Assembly (NCBI RefSeq): GCF_014633365.1
Contig: NC_068348.1
Coordinates: forward strand, 12,108,311 to 12,172,310
Reading direction: 5' to 3'
Length of the DNA stretch: 64,000 nucleotides
From: Diospyros lotus
Taxonomy: Eukaryota; Streptophyta; Magnoliopsida; Ericales; Ebenaceae
The position numbers and the translations under genes are program-made. Under the pieces are notes generated by a model. The model was not told the DNA's origin and did not search any database. It saw only the letters and a program-made list of their open reading frames with translations. Numbering within the stretch: the first letter of the stretch is position 1; the number at the start of each line of letters is the position of its first letter. Positions 58,110 to 64,000 of the stretch are shown one piece after another.

Positions 58110-58910
58110 AATCCATCCGGATATCAGGAAGGATATCCGGATATGATGAAAGACATCCGAATATGAAGGAGGCTCATCCGGATACACTGGCGCTCAAATA
58201 AGAAGCTGTTCGGATATGCTGGAATTTATTCAGATAGAAACTTGGACATCCGGATATGATTCTGGTCATCCGGATATATCACTGATGCATTCGGATATAA
58301 CTAGAGACTATTCGAATGAAAAATTCAACTTTGGAGAGATGCATCTGGATACGGAATAAAGCATTCGGATATACTAGACCTATCCGGATAGGAGAAAGGG
58401 CATCCGGACATGAACTATCCGGATATGCGAAAAGTCATCCGGATATCATACGCAAGGAACTAGGACTCATCCAGATATGAATCAATACATCTGGATATGA
58501 CTCTCAACAAGCACTAGACGCATCCGGATACGACTTGAGGTATTCGAAAATTACTCACAATCTATATAACACTAATCCGGATGTGAAACGACGCATCCAG
58601 ATATCTTTTGACTCATCCGGATGAATGAGAACGGCATCCGGATATCATTCACAAACTAATACTGGCACATCCGGATACGAAAACAAAGCATCTGGATACA
58701 ACTAAGACCATCTGGATATGAACAAGAGCAATCCGGATACCACTCACAAAGAACAATTGAGACATCCGGATATCTCAACAATCCATCCGGATGTCACTCA
58801 CATAAATCTTTTTGACCTATCTGGATAGCCTCTAGCCCATCCAGATGTCACTCACATACTCTGAAAGACTCATTCGGATATAAGGGAACCTATCCGGATG
58901 TCTGCAACTT
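58110..58910. repeat. ATCCGGAT palindrome array with a 53-bp compound period
   Basis: About 34 copies of ATCCGGATAT or one/two-base variants (ATTCGGAT, ATCTGGAT, ATCCAGAT, ATCCGAAT) in 800 bp. Distances between neighbours fall in two classes, about 18-22 bp and 32-34 bp, adding to a unit of about 53 bp with two palindromes. The long spacers often carry 'cactcaca'; the short ones do not. Confidence 0.88.
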
Positions 58911-61900
58911 TTAAACTCAAAAACGAACGTTCACATAGACTTTGATCTTGATTCAAACTTAAATAAACTACACTATTCCGAAAGGAAACTTGGGAAAATT
59001 GAATCCCAATTGATTTGAAACAAACTCATGAATGATTCAACAATAATATTGATAAGAATCACTAGAAAGAATCATGCATGCATTAACTTGAACTCACTGT
59101 AATTGCATATATATATGATGTAACTTGATAAACAATCTGGAATAACTGAGATTGAGTGCTAATATACTCCCGTAAGAAAGGATTACAAGGAGAAGAAACT
59201 TGCCTTAATCTCTCTGACGATTCAACCGATTGCAACGGAAGATCTAAACACTGTTATAACTTGAAGACTCCATTGTTGGCTCTTACTCTCTGTTCTTGCA
59301 ACGTGAAAACTATGGCTATGGTCAAGCATATATATATATATATGCAGCCCTAAGCCCATCTCACATTCCCACTACAACTTGGAGACTTTCAATCCAAATC
59401 CTCCTCATGCTAGGATTATCTTAATCCCTCCATCATAATAACTCTATTTAATAATTAACTAAAATAACAAATTCTTGAATGAAGCTCAAGTCCTTGCATT
59501 TAATTTCCAGAATAAATAAATGCCATTAAATGCTATTTAAATACTATTCTTCTCAATTAAAAATCTAAATTGTCACCTTGGCAATTTCCTTTAACTCCAA
59601 CTTTAAAAGAAATAAATGCTATTCTATTCCTTCAAAATCTCTAAATTGCAACATTAAATAATTAATTGGCAAAATCTCTTAAGAAAATACTTCAGCAATT
59701 AATTAAATACTTCTTGAATAAATACTGGGCTCTTTAATGGGTCATTACACAAGTGGCGTGTTGTCTAGCCTTCGAGCTTGATGACTGTGGTTGACATCCA
59801 TTTGTTTTAAAGGTTTAACGGGCTAGTAAACTCAGCCCCCTGCCTTGAGCAGTTCCCCTGTTGCACAGCACGTGACCTGACAAATAGAAAATGTCCCTAG
59901 GATTTTTTTTATTTTTTTTAGCTCGTGGGGACTGGTCTGCTTCTAGTGACCTAACTCTAACTTTATTATAGATGTCCTCCTCAGGTCAAAAGCGTCGCAA
60001 CTACCCAATATGGGATATGGACACTTCGAGCTCTTTGGAGTCATGTGAAGGATGGATGGAAACCGTACAAGGGATGACCTCTCACGGCGCTGAAGCTACC
60101 GAAGGAACTTCCACATCTTTCGTCCTCACTGCGAGTCAACGAGCTTCTGAGGAGCTCGCAACTCGTGAAGTGTTCAAGCACTACTCTTCCAAAATAACTT
60201 TTAACGATCTAAAGTCATGCGTGAGGGAGTATCGCTTGCTTGCTAGCTGTCGTGTGATGGTCCCCTCACTAGAACACCACGCAGCCTTCCCCCCAAAGGG
60301 ATTTGTCACTGTTAGCTCCCAACACTTAGAGTCTAGGCTTAGGTTTCCAGTCCTCCCTTACCTAGTAGATCTTTTAAATGACCTCAAACTTTCTCCTTTT
60401 CAGCTCACCCCGAACTCATATGCGCAACTAACCTCGTTAATCGTCCTTTTCATGAGGAAAGGTAGCTCCCCCCTTCACCCCTCCCCCCCGCCCAAGATCG
60501 TTAGAAGCCTTTATACCTTCAAGAGTGCCAAGGATGGGAGGTACTATGTAACAACTTGTCCTTTTGACTTTAAAGGAATCATCCCCTAAGGCAAGGCTAA
60601 GGGAAATTCAATGTGGGAGACTACAAGACCCATTGGTTTTTTTCTTTATTGCTCCTCCTTTTTTAGCCTTAAGAACATTGGCTTTGTGCTCATGCCTAGT
60701 AAGCGAGTTTTCCTTCTCACCTCCTTCTTTTCTTTCTCTCCATCATTATATCGACCTTTCTCTCTCTTTCGCAGACATTTTTGGTGGAAAACCTAAGCTT
60801 ACCAAGGCCGAAGCTAAGGAGCTCAGGGCACTTGCTGAGAAGAAGACGGACGATGATGATGACGAGCTCACCAATTATTTGCTATGTGAGCATCATCTCG
60901 CACCTTCCCTCGATATTAAGACTATTGAAAAAAAGAGAGATATTGGAGTCCGAGGCCTGCGGGAGATTAAATCTGCTCTTGAAGAGGTTGACATAAGTGG
61001 GAGCTGGCCAGGAAATACTAGAAAGTTCAGAAATGGTGAAGCTAAAGCTCCACAAGCCCGGATAATCTGCGAGCTCATCTACTACTGCCCCATTACCCTC
61101 GTCTGCTAACATTACCTGAGGAGAGGACTCCCAATCTAGGGGACTCCATAAAATGGCTGACTCTGTTCCATTAAGCTCAACTTCCACGACGGCAACCATA
61201 CAGATTTCACCAGAACCGGTTCCTGTCGTGACCACTGTCTCAACTGATCATGAGGGGATTCCAATGTAGGAGGACCGATCCGATGTTCGCAAGAAAGCTC
61301 CTATTGGTGAAAATCGACCCCTCTCGCTGTTGGAAAAAAAAAAAGAAGAAACTTTTCCCCCTCACCTTCAATTCAACAAGCTCGGTTGGAAAAGAAACAA
61401 AAATGAGCTGCTTCTTCCGAGAAGGCTGCGTCCGAGGTTGCGGGCGAGGGGCTGTAGTTTGATGTTCTCATCAATGGCTTGGACAAGATTTTAACTCAAC
61501 CAAGACTCTTGACAAAAAGGAACTGACGGGTGAAGCGCTCTCCAATTACATAGCTCGTCACAGCCTCCTGGTAAGAATTTTTGCCTAACGCTAACTCGAT
61601 GTCTTTCCCTTTTCGGAAGCTGACTGGTCATGTCTTCTAGGCTTCTCTTGGCACCTTAAAATAGAAAGAGGAGATCGCCCAGTTTATCAAGGACAAAGAA
61701 AAATTCATGGCTACTGCAAGGGAAGATAAAAAGAGACTGGAAGCTAGCCTGGCCTTCCTGACCATTGAATCCCAGAAGGCCCAGAGTATCAACCAAGGTT
61801 TGGAGGATCGAGTGAGGGAGGCCGAAAGAGCCAAGAAGAAGGTCGATGATGACCTATAACATGAGAAGACGGTTTAAGAGAATGACCTCTCCTACTTCTC

Positions 61901-62280
61901 ATCGAAGCTTAGCAAAGCCAACATGGAATTAGACAGAATGCGAGGTAAGCTGGAGCTGACTCAGTAACGAGCTGACACCGTGTCGAAGGAGGAAGAAGCA
62001 GCGAGGTGGGAGACTGAGCAAATAAAGGTTGACATTAAAGGTTGGCTCGCAAAAGAACACGATGAGGTTGAGTTTAAGACATGCAACCAGTTCCTTCTCA
62101 CCCTGTGGTAGGAGCATCTAGAGCTTGATTTTTCTTTCTTTGGCGAGGAGGTAGTAGAGGAAGTGAAGAAGTATGCTGCTGAGGCCTCAAATAAGGAGGT
62201 TGTCCCAACTTTGTCTATGCCTGATCAGATCGGGGCTGACCTCTCTCCTAAAATCGTAGAAGGCACAGCTCCTTAGGATG

Positions 62281-62455
62281 CGACTCCCTCTAGACTACTA
62301 GGGCTTTGAGTTTTATTTTCTTCATTTTTTCTCTTCTTTGTACTACTGATTCCAAAGCACTACATTTTGTTGTGTTCAATGAACTCTTATTTCTTTGTCA
62401 TTTGCTGCAAGATGAAAGTCAAACATAGGAATCATGCATGAATTTTGTTAGTGTA
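62281..62455 (+). other. 3' flank of the PF04195-like gene
   Basis: T-rich sequence after the last exon with no further frame, probably the 3' untranslated region, ended by the Copia LTR at 62,456. Confidence 0.4.
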
Positions 62456-64000
62456 GGTGCTCTAAACCCAATCAGATTGGGCATGTTGTACACTGACAAT
62501 TGTAATCATGTTATTATTTGAATAAGGAGTTGCTCAAATTCACAATAAGTCATTCTATTAGTTTCTTGTTATTATTGTAATAATCGAATGGAACTAGATA
62601 GAAGTCCATATGATGTATACTATGATTAATCTATAAGGATGTGAGATGATGCATCACAGTTTCTAGACATCATTAAACGTCCCAAGTCGTAGCAATGTCA
62701 AGAATGGACATTGACAATTATGGTAAGACTTGTATGTGCTATGTTTTTGCTATGTGATAGCAATGGGGGTCTCACACCCATAGGCATGGGGATGCCTAGA
62801 CAAGTACATAGGTGACCAACATTGGAGAACGTGTCACTAGACATGACTCGCCATGAGAATACATTTTGGTTATATGTTAATGGAATTCTCATACGAGATG
62901 GGTGTAACTAATCCTTGGACCTGAGGTTGTCACGGTTATCTCATAAGAAGACCAGTATGCTTTGACATCATTTCGATGGGCCTAGACAAAAGCTGCATGT
63001 GGGCGATCGTTGGGTATATCGTGAGGCTTATGGGGATGGGTGTATAATCAAGATGGGACTCGTCTATCCCTTGATAGAGGATGATGTATCCAAGGCGCCT
63101 TTGGTGGATATTCACTTTAAATCCATGGCCATGGTGAAAGAGATCAATAAGGAGTTATTGATTTACTTTCTAATTAAGTGAAGATATCCGGAAGACCGAA
63201 GAAAACTCATGTGATCGTTATCAAGCAACACATCGCCATACTTGAGATCACATAAGATACATTGACGAGAGGATCGAATTACACGGTAACCATGCTCGTG
63301 AAAGGTTATTTGCGGATTATAAATCCTTCTGAATAATTGGGTAGGCATGATGCCTTGCTAGAGGCCAATCTTGTCTTATGTGTTTGTATCGACACATTGC
63401 CAACATATTCGAAAGCCTAATGAGTCATACACAATAGGCACAGTCCCTGGCTTAAACAAGGAGAGTAGACGTATGGTTAAGTGGGACACTTCGGCAAGAA
63501 GTTGTGCCGTCGTAGGTTCTCACGGAAAAAGAACAAATAGACGTAATGACGACGATATGGCGAGGGGTCGTCATAATGGAAAGAGTTTCCTAAAATGACA
63601 ATTGATTAAATTAGGAAGGAGTTTCTAATTTAATAATTTTCTATTTGTTGGAGTGGCAAATAGGAAATAAAATATATTTGGGCTTAAGTTAATATTTGGA
63701 CTAAATTAGATTTGGGCCAAATATTAAATTAAATATTATATTTGGACTAAATCGGATTTGGGCCAAATATTAAAATAAATATTATATTTGGACTAAATTA
63801 GATTTGGGTCAATTATTAAATATTATATTTGGACCAAATTAGATTTGGGCCAAATATTAAATAAAATATATTTGGGCTTGAATTAGATTTGGGCCATAAT
63901 ATTTTATTTAACCTATAAAAGGATTGAGCCATTTAATTATATTTCTAGTTGAACTAGAATAAGCCCACTTAAGATTCTAATTAAATTAGAATTAATGGGC
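62456..64000 (+). mobile_element. Second copy of the Copia LTR (cut by window edge)
   Basis: Starts TGTTAGTGTAGGTGC and follows 50,532-51,983 to the window end. Its AT-rich repeat (63,671-63,905) is about 100 bp longer than in the first copy. Whether this is a solo LTR or the 5' LTR of another element cannot be seen. Confidence 0.85.
63671..63905 (+). repeat. AT-rich tandem repeat in Copia LTR, about 48-bp unit
   Basis: Units of the type 'tatttggactaaattagatt' + 'tgggccaaatattaaa' repeat four to five times here and about two to three times at 51,761-51,890. Confidence 0.75.

Larger units (their letters stand above)
57088..59749 (-). mobile_element. Gypsy-type solo LTR (family F), 2,662 bp, in intron 1
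   Basis: Plus strand starts TGTAACACCCC and ends GGGTCATTACA, flanked by the duplication CAAGT (57,083-57,087 and 59,750-59,754). A minus-strand TATA-like run (AT repeat) at 59,329-59,344 is followed on that strand by a leader-like stretch. A dense ATCCGGAT array fills 58,110-58,910, downstream of that TATA and so probably transcribed. Stem-loop at 57,430-57,445. No interior present. Confidence 0.93.
56769..62280 (+). pseudogene. Broken plant 'putative gypsy type transposon' gene (PF04195-like domain, coiled coil)
   Basis: Proposed model: untranslated exon 1 from about 56,800 to 56,973 (donor AAG|GTAAAT); intron 1 56,974-59,971 (acceptor TTATAG|ATG), which contains a solo LTR; exon 2 59,972-60,698 with ATG at 59,972; intron 2 60,699-60,774 (pyrimidine-rich, ends TTTCGCAG); exon 3 60,775-61,570; intron 3 61,571-61,640 (GTAAGA...CTTCTAG); exon 4 61,641-about 62,280. 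Exon 2 has 205 open codons with a segment like the PF04195 family (GFVTVSSQHLESRLRFPVLP, then LKLSPFQLTPNSYAQLTSLI). Exon 4 is rich in Lys/Glu heptad-like sequence (coiled coil; e.g. REDKKRLEASLAFLTIESQK). Stops at 60,587, 61,258, 61,857 and others make it non-functional. The function of this family is unknown; it is usually annotated as retroelement-derived. Confidence 0.65.

Noticed and set aside
58110..58910. CRISPR-like array
   Set aside because: Regular palindromic repeats with variable spacers invite the idea, but the repeats are only 8-10 bp and degenerate, spacing is 20/33 bp, and the array lies in an LTR of plant nuclear DNA without cas genes.
1..64000. tRNA genes, rRNA, telomeric repeats or centromeric satellite arrays
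   Set aside because: None seen. The only tRNA-like sequences are 12-base primer-binding sites of retroelements.

Overview
This window looks like nuclear DNA of a flowering plant, most likely a eudicot with a large, repeat-rich genome. It is a heterochromatic pile of LTR retrotransposons. The evidence is a set of primer-binding sites complementary to plant initiator tRNA-Met (TGGTATCAGAGC), long TGTAA...TTACA LTRs of 1.8-3.1 kb, Ty3/Gypsy (chromovirus) and Ty1/Copia protein domains, and spliceosomal introns in the only cellular-type gene model. I see no intact protein-coding gene, no tRNA or rRNA gene and no CRISPR array. The species cannot be named from the sequence.

Layout. 1-7,189: a minus-strand, non-coding large LTR element ('family A' internal sequence) around a single LTR (4,859-6,715), with internal sequence on both sides. 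7,190-10,435: decayed plus-strand element interior. 10,436-14,698: a plus-strand Gypsy element (host H) with its LTR, primer site, leader ORF and the start of gag. 14,699-15,970: unassigned insert. 15,971-29,426: a two-LTR family A element (minus), which itself carries a Copia-type solo LTR (18,959-20,988, target duplication ACATT). 29,427-29,707: the next piece of host H gag. 29,708-38,792: a two-LTR chromovirus (minus, target duplication GATAT) with gag, protease, RT, RNase H, integrase and chromodomain remnants. 38,793-38,821: a last scrap of host H gag. 38,822-about 40,900: start of another LTR. About 41,100-52,430: a plus-strand Copia element, split by a Gypsy solo LTR (43,804-50,329, duplication TCAAC) that has a 1,046-bp internal tandem duplication and is itself split by a family A solo LTR (46,462-49,237, duplication CCCTT). 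About 53,340-62,280: an intron-containing, broken gene of the plant 'putative gypsy type transposon' family (PF04195-like domain plus coiled coil). One solo LTR sits directly against its TATA box (54,198-56,763, duplication CAACC) and another lies in its first intron (57,088-59,749, duplication CAAGT). 62,456-64,000: a second copy of the Copia LTR, cut by the window edge.

How the parts relate. Only the chromovirus and the Copia element still show enzymes, and both are dead: stops, a deletion, and several catalytic aspartates changed to asparagine. Family A and the other large LTRs have no recognisable proteins but share the primer site and the polypurine-tract neighbourhood of the chromovirus, so they were probably mobilised in trans. 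The most unusual signals are non-coding: a degenerate 53-bp repeat built on the palindrome ATCCGGAT inside two LTRs (58,110-58,910 and 39,990-40,760), and a small stem-loop found at about the same place near the 3' end of at least six different LTRs, whose stem sequence changes between families while pairing is kept.
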